From Valencia hispanica (lineage: Eukaryota; Chordata; Actinopteri; Cyprinodontiformes; Valenciidae): a DNA stretch of 64,000 nt. The stretch spans positions 21,149,500 to 21,213,499 of the forward strand of contig OY747710.1 of assembly GCA_963556495.2 (NCBI GenBank), written 5' to 3'. The notes beneath the pieces are model-generated. The model was not told the origin of the DNA. It searched no databases and saw only the letters and a list, made by a program, of their open reading frames with translations. This document shows positions 38,214-55,364 of the stretch, piece after piece (position 1 is the stretch's first letter; each line of letters begins with the position of its first letter). Made by a program: the position numbers and the translations under genes.

Positions 38214-41200
38214 AGTGTTCTAATACATTCAGCCTCTGCAGGACGGAGGCGCTGTGTGCAGTCAGTATGTCTCTCAGAGGGTGTCCATTCCCTAACGTGA
38301 GTACAGTCTGCTCTGTATTTATATATGGGTTTTAAACGTATCCACCAAAATTTCCCCCTGTACTAAAAGTGGTCTGCTTTGTGTTGACTTGACCTCACAG
38401 GTACTCCAACAATCAGGTTATTGCTGGTTTAGCTGATGGTACTCTGGCATTTTTCTCTCAAACTTTAGGTATTACTGGTTTTGGATGTTTTCTTGAATTA
38501 ATGTTTCGCAGTAGAAATGATGGAATATTGTGCGTTTGGACTGACAGATGGATGGAATCTGCAGTCGCACTCTGTGATGCCTCTTGGAGCAAACCCTTTG
38601 CAGCCTATTCGCTGCTGCCTCGCAAAAGGTGCTCGTCTGTGGGTTGGATACTGGAACAAGGTTCATATTGTAGACACTGACAACAAGAAAGTAGAGGTAA
38701 GAAACAGAAATATTCTCTATGATATGGTAAGGATTCTCGTTTTTTTCTGTATATGACCATCCATCTTGGGCTGAAGGTTCAATACTCTTTATATAGTCTT
38801 TTAGTGCTCCCAAGTGGTCAAACAATTATTACCTGAATTAGTAATAAAATAAGGCCAACTCCCATTGTTGTGTCTGGTACTGCAGATGTTCAGCAAGCAA
38901 ACGTGTGAATATTCAGCAGTGCAGACAGTGACTACGTTTACATGCTGCCAATATTCGGTTTATGGTCGGGTTAAGGTCACTATTCAGGTTTCTGAAACAT
39001 TCGGAATAACCCGTTTACATGCGGGAGCAGAGAGAGTTACTCCTGTATACATGGAATTTGTAATCAATTGGCATATCCCGATGTAAACGGTACCTCGGTA
39101 CTTTCTGGCGACAACAAAAGACATTACAGGTCCTTCTCAAAAAATTAGCATATTGTGATGAAGTTCATTCTTTTCCATAATGTAATGATTAAAATTTAAC
39201 TTTCATATATTTTAGATTCATTGCACACCAACTGAAATATTTCAGGTCTTTTATTGTTTTAAAACTGATGATTTTGGCATACAGCTCATGAAAACCCAAA
39301 AATCTCAAAAAATTAGCATATTTCATCCGACCAATAAAATAAAAGTGTTTTTAATATAAAAAACAGTCCACCTTCAAATAATTATGTTCAGTTATGCACT
39401 CAATACTTGGTCAGGAATCCTTTTGCAGAAATGACTGCTTCAATGCGGCGTGGCATGGAGGCAATCAGCCTGTGGCACTGCTGAGGTGTTATGGAAGATT
39501 AAAACAATAAAATACCTGAAATATTTCAGTTGGTGTGCAATGAATCTAAAATATATGAAAGTGAAATTTTTTTCATTACATTATGGAAAAGAATGAACTT
39601 TATCACAATATGCTAATTTTTTGAGAAGGACCTGTATATTCATGGTTTTCAAAAGTCCAAAAGTGTGGTGCTGTGCTGCGTCTCCACTTCTTGTTTACTT
39701 CCGTATACGCAGGTTTTTCTATGCGCATACAAGAAGTTCCTCTTCTCAAAAGACCAAAATTCCTTGCGAATAGAACATGCGCAGAACACAAATCAATGTT
39801 CCTTTTAATGGGGATATGCCGATACGCGTTTACATGACCAAATATTCGGGTTAGAAAAGGTACCCCAGGGGTATTATTCAGGTTTTTAAAAACCCGAATA
39901 TGAGCATATTCTGGTTTTTACCTGTGTTTATAGGGCCATGCGTAACTGGGTTATTGCTAATATTCCGGTTTTGAACAGGGTTTTGGCTGCATGTAAACAC
40001 AGCCAGTGACAACATAACATAGAATGCACTAAGTGACTGACTTTGGTTTTGTATAACTTTCATTGGTGAGATCTAGGTGACCTTAAGTTTCCAGTCTAAT
40101 GCTACAGTATTGTTTGACCTGTCAAAAAAGGCTTTAATGTTTGTTTCCCTACAACTGAATGTCTTCAAAGGCCATACAAACACAGAGCATTAGTAGAATA
40201 CTAACTTCTGTCTTTCACACTTTGAACTTTTCATACATTTAGTGGTTCATTCTTTGAGCTTGGGATACTTTTTAAGCCTGAATGATTTAAAGGTCTGAGT
40301 TTAACAGACACAAAATGAATCCTCAGAAACAGGTTTAGAACTGCCCTGAAACTGGTTTTAAAAAGCAGCCAAAGTGCAAATAGGAACTTTGGAACAAGAG
40401 ATGACTCAAGACTTTTGCACTTCTGACTTCTGTTTGACATGCTATTTTTGGACCAACCATCATTATTTCTCATGTTTCTGCACAGCAAGTATTTTCCGTT
40501 TCGGAGCGCACTGAACAGCAGGTCCGTTTTCTGTGTGCTGGGGGAAGTGGGGTTTGGACGTCCTGCAGACTTGACCCCATCATCAGGCTGTTCGACTGGT
40601 CTACTGGACGACCGCTGCAAGAAGTTGACTTCACATCTCTGGTCACTAAAACATTAGGTGCTTAAATAGTTTGTTTTTTTCTCCTAGCTCTTTATCAGTT
40701 TTACTGAAATATAAGTGGCCACATTTATCTGACATCAGTCTGTTTTATTTTAATTTGTCACCAACCACTTTTAATTTGTGGTTTTTGTTCACATTTCTTT
40801 TTGTGTCGTAGGTCAGCCCTTCTTGACGCTCTCACCTCTCCAGATCTCCTCCCTCTCCGTCATCTCTGGCCGTCTGTGGGCGGGCACCGGGGGTGGGGCC
40901 ATTTTCTCAATCCCCTTATCAATAAGTATGTTAAAATGGCTGAATTTGACATTGTTATAAATGTGCTCTGGTATTAAGTACACCAACTGTCCATAGCATC
41001 AGAGGATGTTTCCATCCCATACTGCTCCACTGCATCAGTCCAGCTGTCCTATCATGGACACAGACAAGCGGTCCGATTCATCATCGCTGCACCTGGTAAG
41101 AAAAAAGAGCTCTTACTATAGTACAGTAAGCTTCTTTTTTCTTCATGAGTGTTCTGTCTTGTCTCTCGATCATGTCGCAGGCTGTTTGATCACCTCTTCT

Positions 41201-41470
41201 GGCAGCAGCCATGTAACTATTGCTCAGCTCATCCTCAGTGGAGGAGAGGGCTACGTTAACTTTCGAATAGGTGAGTCATATTTTAACACTAACTCACAAG
41301 TAAAGAGTATAATCAACACTTTAATAAATCTTGAACAAAACTAACCTTTAGGAGACGACGCAAGCGATGAATCGACTGAGGTGTCTCAGACGACGCCCCA
41401 GCGGTCCGAACGCAGTCACATGATCATCTGGCAGATTCCCACCCCTCCTGTGCCCAGCCCTGCACTCTGA
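25817..41470 (+). CDS. spag9: JIP3/JIP4 (SPAG9)-like scaffold protein, 28 coding exons, complete
   Basis: Coding exons: 25817-25915, 26040-26234, 26852-26972, 28262-28332, 29738-29802, 30457-30529, 31003-31175, 31322-31599, 31973-32030, 33770-33782, 34079-34302, 34407-34449, 34559-34686, 34793-34846, 35648-35788, 37173-37305, 37422-37508, 37580-37627, 37773-37914, 38056-38098, 38216-38296, 38401-38468, 38548-38696, 40486-40657, 40812-40925, 40997-41095, 41181-41270, 41352-41470. All phases agree; 3,081 nt, 1,026 aa. The RH1 domain and coiled coil lie at residues about 20-140 ([17 protein letters not shown] matches JIP3/4), an acidic region at 266-358, a second coiled coil at 383-457, the RH2 domain at 472-514 ([17 protein letters not shown]), HGWSLP near 615, and a C-terminal beta-propeller from about 624 ([41 protein letters not shown], ending [12 protein letters not shown]). 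JIP3/4 link kinesin-1, dynein and Rab GTPases to lysosomes and JNK signalling. This form is about 300 residues shorter than JIP4, and no RPxxLxxF JNK-docking motif was seen. Orthology (spag9 or mapk8ip3 paralogue) is unsettled. Confidence 0.9.
26470..26775 (+). pseudogene. Tc1 transposase relic in intron of JIP4-like gene
   Basis: Plus-strand translation with breaks reads [20 protein letters not shown], then [19 protein letters not shown], then a LWSNQTK block. This is the middle of a fish Tc1 transposase, ending at the first catalytic motif. Nothing downstream of it is preserved. Confidence 0.6.
27540..28150. other. Intron with LINE tail and repeat fragments
   Basis: At 27998-28045 the minus strand carries the L2 3' tail (TTGTTGTTGAAAGTGTACAA and ATTGCCTTGCC). 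It is flanked by sequence resembling the SINE-like repeat at 24385 (AACTGGCCTAAATTGCCC; CCTGCTGGACATGGACACC). No gene. Confidence 0.45.
28333..29737 (+). other. Intron of JIP4-like gene
   Basis: 1.4-kb intron between exons 4 and 5. No recognisable element; several AT-rich tracts. Confidence 0.4.
29978..30345. repeat. Intronic repeat, copy A
   Basis: It contains CTAGTGTGTGATTTCTTG, then TTCAACCAATATTTTAACAT, CAGAGGTGCATGCATGGAGA, TGTTTTTATAGCAAACAAAA and CTATCTAGAACAGGGATCAG. The same order of blocks recurs at 32065-32510 in another intron of the same gene, split there by an inserted LINE tail. Confidence 0.8.
30570..30935 (-). mobile_element. Tc1 terminal fragment in intron
   Basis: The stretch has AAAAATCTGAAAAGCGTG, CCCCTGAGTGTATACTTT, CTGCATTTGCAGCTTCAAGT and CAAAAAGTTCTCTAACAAAT. 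These correspond to the terminal and subterminal parts of the Tc1 family represented at 16.1-17.6 kb. Both ends appear fused with the transposase body deleted. Confidence 0.55.
31925..31972 (+). mobile_element. LINE 3' tail abutting a splice acceptor
   Basis: The stretch AATTTCCCCACGGGGGATTA with TTAAAGTATCTCTTATTCTTAG matches the common 3' tail of fish non-LTR elements and ends exactly at the AG acceptor of the exon starting at 31973. The pyrimidine-rich tail appears to supply the polypyrimidine tract. Confidence 0.6.
32065..32510. repeat. Intronic repeat, copy B, with inserted L2-like tail
   Basis: It shares the block order of copy A at 29978-30345. A piece at about 32105-32222 ending CGGCGGTATATAAATAAACT and GAATTGAATT is an L2-like 3' tail and interrupts the similarity. 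Confidence 0.75.
32473..33236. mobile_element. Degenerate hAT-like element with nested SINE-like repeat (copy 2)
   Basis: The left end CAGGGATCAGCTACCTTTAC and the right end (minus strand AAAGGTCTGCAATCTGTGAC) are inverted relatives of a widespread fish hAT end (CAGGGGTCGGCAACC-type). At 32632-32930 a second copy of the SINE-like repeat found at 24385 is nested (GGTTGGAATCCCGG; GTTTGCATGTTCTCCCTGTG). Confidence 0.55.
33260..33530 (-). mobile_element. SINE-like interspersed repeat, reversed copy
   Basis: On the minus strand it reads GCTGGGTTCGAAACCCAGC-like box B, then GTTTGCACGTTCTCCCTGTG and CTAAATTGTCCCTAGGTGTA, ending near GTATCCACTT tandem-like sequence. It is a divergent relative of the repeats at 24385 and 32632. 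Confidence 0.55.
34850..35647 (+). other. Intron of JIP4-like gene
   Basis: No complete element. A short LINE/SINE-tail-like piece (AGACTTTATTTATAGAGAAA, 35320-35370) is in minus orientation. Confidence 0.35.
36190..36775. mobile_element. hAT deletion derivative with BED-finger remnant
   Basis: It starts TAGGGTTGGAAAAAGATC and ends GTATCGTTACACCCCTA. Flanking octamers ATAATTAA (36182-36189) and ATATTTAA (36776-36783) match at 7 of 8 positions, as expected of a hAT target duplication. Inside, near 36340-36440, broken frames read FVWQDFGS and [11 protein letters not shown], like the N-terminal BED zinc finger of hAT transposases. The catalytic domain is deleted. Confidence 0.75.
38181..38215 (+). 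promoter_or_regulatory. T31 tract forming the polypyrimidine tract of a 3' splice site
   Basis: A run of 31 T is followed by GCAG and the exon at 38216. It functions, by position, as the polypyrimidine tract of this JIP4-like acceptor. Its exact length is open to sequencing and replication slippage. Confidence 0.85.
38926..40010. mobile_element. DNA transposon with TTTACATGC inverted ends, itself interrupted
   Basis: The left end CAGTGACTACGTTTACATGC and the right end, which on the minus strand reads CACTGGCTGTGTTTACATGC, are inverted repeats. More GTTTACATG/CATGTAAAC motifs occur inside (39010, 39080, 39830, 39990). No transposase frame is seen. A separate Tc1-type MITE is nested at 39127-39634. 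The element lies in the intron between exons 38548-38696 and 40486-40657 of the JIP4-like gene. Confidence 0.7.
39127..39634. mobile_element. 508-bp Tc1/mariner MITE with long inverted repeats, TA target duplication
   Basis: Begins CAGGTCCTTCTCAAAAAATT and ends with the exact complement, flanked by TA at 39125-39126 and 39635-39636. The inverted repeats continue for more than 100 bases (ATATTTCAGTTGGTGTGCAA in the right arm). A short transposase-like remnant near 39410-39500 on the minus strand encodes part of the Tc1 C terminus. Confidence 0.92.
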
Positions 41471-42310
41471 CTGTTCATCTCCTAAATCTACACTTGTTGG
41501 ATGAGGTGAAACAAACCTTTACGGCACCAAACAGGAAAATGGTGAACTGAAATTAACAAAAATCTCACTATTGCAGCAAAAAAGCGTTCAGAATATATAA
41601 ATTTTTTCTTTTTTATATTTCTAAGTCATTTACCCTGTTTGTTTACTATGATTGATGTCTTTCTATGTGCCTTCATTCGATTTTTATACCCAGGCTATAT
41701 TTTCGGTCAGTTCTCAGCTGTTTTTTTTCCTCTGTCTGATGAACTTTTGCACAAACAATGAATTCAGGTTCACAGACATGGAGATCTCCCATAAATCTTT
41801 CTGTGTCTCCATCACAGAACAATCCTCCATCCTCGGATCATAAAGGTTAACTGGCTTATCTGGCTGCTGTGTACAAAATTTTACTGGCATACTGGAAACG
41901 GGTTTGTTTTCTTTAAGCATAAAGTCAATTACTTAAAAATCTTTTGAAGCTGCATTCAAACTGGGGACTTGATGTGTGGTCTTATGTGCTAGAATAAGTA
42001 TTAGCATAAATCCCAACTCATAAGTCTAAGTGGAGTAATTGCAACAACTTGCACAGTATAAATGTGTCTGTGTAAAATGTCCTCTTGAATCACTTTAGGA
42101 AATTATTTATTTTCTCAGTTGTTTGTCTGATGAATCAAACTGTTTCATATCTAAATGTGATTTCTGAGTGTTTGTAAAATGAGTGAGAGATTGTCGTACA
42201 GTATTTGTGTGACATTACAAGTTGGAGCAAACATGTTGATATCACAGAAGCCTCTTATTTTTCCTGGTAAAGCTAAAGTATGGGTTCTCAATAAATCTTA
42301 TGCAGACTAT
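41471..42310 (+). other. 3' untranslated region of JIP4-like gene
   Basis: No frame of note after the TGA at 41470. A clear AATAAA lies at 42290-42295 about 0.8 kb downstream and is the best candidate poly(A) signal. Confidence 0.5.
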
Positions 42311-43390
42311 TGTCATTAAAATGCCTTCTCCGTAAATCCAGTATCATATATTATGTATTTTAAAGGTTGTCTTGTTATTCTACAAAGGTATATACCTTAT
42401 TCTATCAAGAAATTAGAATATAATTAAAAGCTAATTCAGTTAAGTGAAAGTCATCAATATTTCAAGCCTTTATATCTGATGATGGCTTACAACTAATGGA
42501 AACCTAAAGTTGTGTTACTCTGGAAGTTTCAATATTACATGAGACTAATTTTAAAAGATGGATTCTTAGATGGTCAATGACACCTTCCACAAAGAGGGTA
42601 GGCCACAAAAGATCATAGTAAAAAAAAAAAAAAACTAGCTGTTCAGATAGCTGTATTAAAGTACAAAATGTAAAGTTTAGTGGAAGGAAAAAAGTGCACA
42701 AGCAGTAGGGATAACCCTTAGCTTGAGATTATTGACTTATGAGTTTGAGAGGGAAAAAAACCGGACTGGACTTTTATTTCCTAATCTTTATATTTGAAAA
42801 TCAGGGTCTTGGAGTCTGGATTAAGAGTGGAGAGGAACATAATCCAATTTGCTTGAATTCCACTGTGAAGTTTCCCCAAATCCTTTAGGGAGCCATGTCA
42901 TCTGCTGGTTATCTACTGCATTTTATCAAGTCCAAAGTCTGTTATGGGAACTGTTAGAGCATGCTTCCCCCTGTTGACAAGCTGGAAGTAAACTATTAAA
43001 GCAACCTGGGGTTCCTGAACACGTTCACAGACCCAGAGGCTGATCACCTCCATGCCAAGCTGCACTGATCCAGCAATCCATGCAAATGGAGCTTCAAACG
43101 GAGTAATGAGTGCATGTACAGTAATTTATAGTACATAGGCATACCTTTTATTAGGCTAGCATTTTCTTTTCCATTTGCATTGTTCTTAAGTAATATCTTC
43201 TTAAAAGCTGAATTTTGTGTTTTCATTGTACGGGAACCATGATCATCAAAATAAACAGAAATAAACAATTGAAATATATTACAATATGTATATTGAATTT
43301 ACCGGTATGTGGGCATCACTATTTGACCTGAAATTAACTTTCCAGTGATTTACTGAAATGCAGCTGTATAATAATTTAGCAAAGACAACA
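42311..43390. other. Intergenic spacer between JIP4-like and TMEM238-like genes
   Basis: Convergent gene ends meet here. No gene or repeat recognised. TTTATT at 43399-43404 (AATAAA on the minus strand) is a candidate poly(A) signal for the TMEM238-like gene. Confidence 0.4.
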
Positions 43391-43677
43391 ATGAATGATT
43401 TATTAGGCGGCTGAGAAAAAAAGACTGATTCATTGTAAGAGTTTTAATCTCCAGAGTCTCTATAAACCAGTTCATTTGCACACACTTGAGCAAAGCATAC
43501 AGATTCTGTTTATCAAAACAAAGATTTGCAAGACTGCTTTTCTTGCAAAGAAGTTCCTTTTTATCAAAAACTGATAATAAAAAAAAAAAGGAAAGACCTG
43601 AAACATCAATTTTTCTTCTAAGTAATTTGGTTGACAGGAATCTAAACCAGGCTGTTTGACTCGGATGCTTTGACTTT

Positions 43678-44007
43678 TCAACTGGGACTACTGCGTGTCC
43701 TGGGGAGCCGTATCCTGCGGCTGAGAGAATGGGCCAGTCGGTCCATAGCAGAACCCACACCGCCCTGCAAGTCTTTTTGTAAATGCAGACCCTCAATGTT
43801 GCCGCTGTACCAAAGCACCCAGCCGGCCATGGAAAACAGCACCAGCAGAGCTCCGGTGTACACCAGCAGATCCCCAAAGTCTTTGCCCTGGATCTCTAGG
43901 GAAGCGAAGACGCCGACCAGCAGGGACGTCACACCCAGCACGTCCATTAGCACTGCAAATACCAGAGCAAGCTTACAATGGGACAACCCGTCATACTTCT
44001 GTCCCAT
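43678..44007 (-). CDS. tmem238: TMEM238-like small membrane protein
   Basis: 109-aa frame with two predicted membrane helices at residues about 12-36 and 47-68. The segment DFGDLLVYTGALLVLFSMAG followed by WVLWYSGNIE is the hallmark of TMEM238-family proteins, whose function is unknown. The tail is basic (SLSRRIRLPRTRSSPS). The ATG is in a good context (GCCATGG) and lies seven bases after an acceptor on the minus strand (TTCTCTTTCAG, exon start 44014). A strong minus-strand donor after 45379 fits an untranslated first exon about 1.4 kb upstream. The gene could be tmem238 or its paralogue tmem238l: adjacency to ccdc106/u2af2 favours tmem238, adjacency to rcvrn/gsg1l2 favours tmem238l. Confidence 0.83.
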   Translation of the reverse strand: MGQKYDGLSHCKLALVFAVLMDVLGVTSLLVGVFASLEIQGKDFGDLLVYTGALLVLFSMAGWVLWYSGNIEGLHLQKDLQGGVGSAMDRLAHSLSRRIRLPRTRSSPS

Positions 44008-44014
44008 GGCTGAA

Positions 44015-45378
44015 CTGAAAGAGAAGAAGGAGCCTATTTAGAGAACAGAATTGTGTAACATGTTAATTGTCACACTCATTACCACTCAGAAGAAAGTTCC
44101 CAAATGAATCGAGCTAATTATTAAATTAATTAATTTATTAATTGATTGATTTATATCAGAGAACGAACGTTCTTTCTGTGTCTAGTAAAGGGTTTCTGTG
44201 TTAGATCCTTATCCTTTTGGGGGGGGAAAGAAGACCCATTTTCAGTTTTCATGCACAGTCTGCAGATTTTTGTTTGCAATCTTCTGTTATTTCAGAGTCC
44301 ATTATACGATCCACTAAAGACTCACTGGGCCTTCAAAAACAGACCCACAGCACCACAGATCTGCCACAGTGGGTGTGGTTTAGTTTCCCACATATTTATC
44401 CTTTGTCTCATGCCAGAACCCCTTCCAGAGTGTGTTGAAAAACCAAATTTTAGACTCACCACCTGACATAGTGAATAGAAAACCCTTGTCATGTCTTCCA
44501 AAACTGTAGATGGCAACTAATGGTTGTTATGCTGACTTGTTAAATTTATTATTGGGATTTTTCCTCTAAAAGTGTTTTAGATAAATTAAAGATTAGATTT
44601 CTCTACATTTTCAGGGAGAAATGTGGCTGCTGTAAGAGTAAGCAGTTTTACTAATCTGTGAAACATCTGATGGTGCGGTGCTAAAAAAGAGAAACAGAAA
44701 CCCTAGAAATGAGTAAACCTCACCCACTTAGAAATTAAAATGCCAATTTAAAGTGGTGTCAATATATATGACACGGCAATGATTAAGAATAAGGTATGTG
44801 TGTGTATTTAAAAGTGCAAAATGTACATAATAAAACAAAAAATAATTAAACTATGGCAAAAAAGAGACTATGATAGAAAGAAATCCATACAAATTAAGGT
44901 AATAAGGAGCTCCTAAAAGCAACATCCTGCTGGAAAGATGCTAAATATAACATTAAAGAACTAATAAGAAATGGGGAAGTCGTGACACCTGTAAATGGGT
45001 CACAAAATTCATGAAAACAAGATGAAAAGGAGAAGTAAGACAAAGGTGAGCTTGGATTTTGATTCCGTTCAATTCACTTTGAGCTTGTCCAAAAAAAAAG
45101 CTATTCAGAACAAAAGACAGGAAAATATCAACATAACCAAAAAGAACCATAAAGAAATCCTCAATGAACGAATTAAATAAAAATACAAACTAAATACATT
45201 TATAGAAGCTGTAAGACACATGTAGCTCTGCATGTGGTTTTATGACATGTTTGCTCTTGCCTACAGTCAAAACAGGTGCCGCACCTGTTCTGGTATCATC
45301 CTATTACTTTTGTAAAATAAACTTACAACAAAAAATCGTTTAAGAGGTTTGAGTTGTTTTAAAAAAAAAAGTACTCAC
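44015..45378 (-). other. Probable 5' untranslated-region intron of TMEM238-like gene
   Basis: Bounded on the minus strand by the donor after 45379 (CAGGTGAGTA) and the acceptor before 44014. The interior holds only short AT-rich frames and no recognised element. Confidence 0.5.
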
Positions 45379-45535
45379 CTGCTTGTTAGGAAGACAAATC
45401 TTTTGAATTAAAAAAGTGGCCTATGTTTAATCAAGAGCGTATGTTGCCTTTACCTCTGCGACGAGTATGGAAGAAACCACCTGCTGAAACCTGACACCTC
45501 GTCACCTGTTTAACCTGTCCTGCAGTTTTGCCCAA
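45379..45535 (-). promoter_or_regulatory. Candidate untranslated first exon and promoter of TMEM238-like gene
   Basis: Sequence ending in a consensus donor and upstream of the TMEM238-like coding exon on the minus strand. The transcription start is not visible. Confidence 0.35.
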
Positions 45536-45539
45536 CAAC

Positions 45540-47370
45540 ACCAACCACAAGGGGGGCAACTGCTGGGCTTTTCTTCCCTTTTCCTTTTTAAATTTGCATC
45601 GTTGTCTCTTTTACATGAATGTATAACCAAATGCATTAAAGAAAACACACAACAAACAATGCACAAATATTTACAATTTAATGACAGGGCGGAGAAATAA
45701 TGGACATTTTTGACACCACTGAAGCTGGCATCTGATTCGGCTCTTTACTAAAGAGCTATTCAACTGCATTTAACTCTGCTACCTTTGATCAGATCTAATT
45801 CAGTATCTAAAATACTCAGAATGATAGGGATGACAAATTAGACAAGACATTTTATTTGTTGTTTAAAAAAATCTGTTAAAAGTTATTTGTTTAGTTTTTT
45901 TCATATTCAACTCAAAACAAATGTATGAGCATGAAAAACACATATATAATCTAGCTACATTTTTACAATTATTATTTTTAAAAGTGTTTTTAGGTCACTT
46001 TTAATGTCATGGTAACCGTGTGTAGAAAACACCTCTGTCAGTTTCGTCACTCGGTGAAACAATCTTTTTGCTGTATCAGTATTGCTGATATATTTTTTTT
46101 GTTTGTTTCTCTTTGCCCGGGATTTTATAGGTTTAATGTTTTAAATATGAGAAAAATCAAACCAAATTTTAATCATCTGTATTTTTGAGCGGAACTAGAT
46201 GTATTTTCCACTATATAGTTTCTGATGAGAGATGGTAATTACCAATACATGAATGGACAATAAACCTGATGGTTCCTTTCTAAGGTATACTCTTCTTGGA
46301 GTATTCACAAACTCAGTAAAATGTCAGTTTTATATAAATTGTAGTAAGTAATTCTGGCCAGGTTTTATATGTCTAATTAGAGTAGCTTCCAATAAACTGA
46401 CTCCTTCTAAGATGGTAAATTTAAAAGAGAAAAAACCCCCAACTATTATCATTTTTTGTTTTCACAAATTTAACAGTGTTAAGCAGTAATTGCCAGGTTT
46501 ACCTATTTTGAATTTTTAGATTTCAATCTGGAGCTGATTAAAGGTAACCCAGCTTCTTTAAATAGAGTGAAATACCCTTTAGTGAGGCACCAACTCGGAA
46601 GCTATAAATCGAATGCTAACTTCAGCGTTGTATGTATGTATTTTTTGCAACATTTTTCCAAACATATAAATCTGTAAAAAAATATATATTGAGATTCATC
46701 TGGTTTCCTTTTGATCGGCTTGTCCTTCAGTATAAGCTACATCGTAATATATGAACGTTTACAACACAATAGCTTTTGTAAATGTTTTTTCACTCGGAAA
46801 TGACGTATTTCTGCGCTGAAAAAATAAAAGCAGTAATTGTTATTGTTAGCTTGTTAGCTAGCAGGCGAATCTCTAAAATGGAGATATGACTGAGTAATAA
46901 CGGCTTATTACATATGCACCACTAAGTTATAACTAAACCTAAAGTGGTACGTACCAGTTTCTGCGGTATATATTTAAAGCATGGAGATTTTATTAGCGCC
47001 AGAATGACGAATTTAAAGTACTTATTGTGCATTAAAGAAATGAAATTGTAATTGTATATTCTGGCTACATTTTTCTGGGCTAACGTCAAAAAAGCTAACG
47101 TTGTGATGAGCTAATTCTTTTCTTCAGAAATATACTTCCCAAACATTTAATCCATATGAAATTATATTTGCATGAGTGAATTTAATTAGCTCTGATTTGA
47201 TAGCTCCCTCTGCACAAAGAAGGAAACATCTGAAGGCTCCTCCGTGACCCGCGGTTTAGAAATACTGTCTCTAATACTAATATGTAATTAAGAACGCCGC
47301 TTCCTGTTATCTGCATGTGTATTTATGACTTGTTGACATTATATTCACTTCACTTAACGTTTGTCTGTGG
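45540..47370. other. Spacer with probable ccdc106 promoter and 5' untranslated exon
   Basis: AT-rich sequence. A CRE-like TGACGTA at about 46801 and GCTAGC-rich sequence near 46850 may mark the ccdc106 start region, but no first exon could be fixed. Confidence 0.3.
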
Positions 47371-47373
47371 CAG

Positions 47374-53541
<6,168 letters not shown>

Positions 53542-55340
53542 GGGGAGAAGGAAAGATTAAGGGAGATTTTTTTTTGAAACAGGTGGTAGAGGTGAAGTTA
53601 CAAGAGGCTCATCACCTCCTAATGCAGATATAAACTGCAACTGACACTTTTTATTTAATCAAAACTGTCTACATTTCCTCTTTTAACAATGTTTACATAT
53701 ACATTCATTTGACAGATCCTTCCCAACATGAAAATTATTTATGTCAACTTTATTTTGGAAACAGAGACAAGATTTTCTGTCAGCACTATCAGTATCTTTG
53801 GAAATAAGAGTGAGTGTTTCTACAATCATAGACGACTGATTATAGCAGTGCTTAAATCATTATGTTTGATTTGTGTTTTGCAAAGACATTTATTCATCCT
53901 AACATGTGGATCTGCTGGAGGACAGGAGTTCAAACAATACTTTGGATTATTCCAGCTTGTTAAGGCTTAAACATCCAAATTTATATAACTTTATTTGTAT
54001 GCAGCTTTGACATATCCCAAAAGTGTATAAACTTCCAGTGTGTATTTTTTCTATGTTAAGTTGTGATTCATTTTTGGTAAGCTTTTCTGTAGGATCCTCG
54101 TTTAGAAAACCTCTATATTCCATTGCAGTTCTACACATTTAAAGATGAGGAAAACAATCATTAAGTGACCATTGAAATAAATATGTGGATATGATAGGTT
54201 AAGATAAAACTTATGGTGCAGAGGCACCATATAGCAACAAGGCACTGGTTATAACTTAATTATTAGATTTTGTCTCAGAAATGTTTTTATTTATTCTTAC
54301 CATTAGGAACACCAGTTGCACCTCTGCCTAGTTTTAATGCTGCATTACTTTGTTGTTTCTTCAAATGATACCAAGCAATTTTTGTATTTGAATTCAGCTA
54401 AGTTACCTTATATGTAACCTCTTATGCTTCTGATATTAGGAATCTTGTATTGCATTGTGAAAATAGCACATTTTTATATATTACAGCTCTGAGCATTTAC
54501 ACTTCTTAACACAATTATGGGTTTTTGTAACATGGTGTAGGTTTAGGTTGTTTGTAAAAAGAAAACAAAAACTGTGGACACGGTTAAAAATCATCAGCAG
54601 AAACAGCTCAGAGAGGAACTGCTACACACGTGCATGTAAAAAGTTTGTTTGTGATCTGTTGTGTGTCACTCTAGTTTCAACAAAGATGATTGTAATCTAC
54701 TATGAAATGCAGCTACTATGACAGTGAAGACAAATATTTAGTATTTTGTTCTATAGTAGAATAATCCTGTTTAACTAAAACAATGTTTTAGTCCCTAATT
54801 AAACAGCTCACGAGCAATAAGGGATCCGTTCATAGTGTTTAAAATATTTCTGCCTGGGACAGTCAAATGAAAGCAAAGTATTTGGAGTCATACAAAAACA
54901 TCACATTTTCTATAAATTTCAAAACAGACCCTCACTGATGAGTGCTGATGATTCATGTTGATAAAAGCGCAATAAACTATTTGATTCTGTTTTTCCACTT
55001 AGACTGACTTCTCATGTGTTCATTAGTATGTTGATATTGTCTGTGTTTTTTGTACAATGGCTTTTTGTTCATGTTTTTAGTCTCACTGATGATGGGTGAG
55101 AGATGAAGAACCACTTCAGCAAATCTAACCTTACAGACCAACAGTGCTACACTAAAGTTTTTTATATTTTGCTTCTGAAGAGGCAGACATTTCCTGTAAT
55201 CTTGTAGAGTGGTTTTATAAACTATTCTCTGCAGCAAGGCCCTACACTTGTAGATTCACAACCTCCATTGGGGTCCTAACCTCAATTCTGAGAACTGCTG
55301 CAGTAGATGACAGGCGAGAGATGGTTCACCACCTCAGATG
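53542..55340 (+). other. ccdc106 3' untranslated region and flank
   Basis: AATAAA at 54176-54181 and again near 54970 are candidate poly(A) signals. No other gene seen. Confidence 0.4.
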
Positions 55341-55364
55341 CTGTCAGGTCTTTTATCCCAAGGT

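Noticed and set aside
38889..39086. Frame starting [13 protein letters not shown] after CTGCAG, considered as a JIP4-like exon
   Set aside because: It runs into the transposon at 38926, and the true next exon by homology (residues [19 protein letters not shown]) is at 40486-40657 with matching phase.
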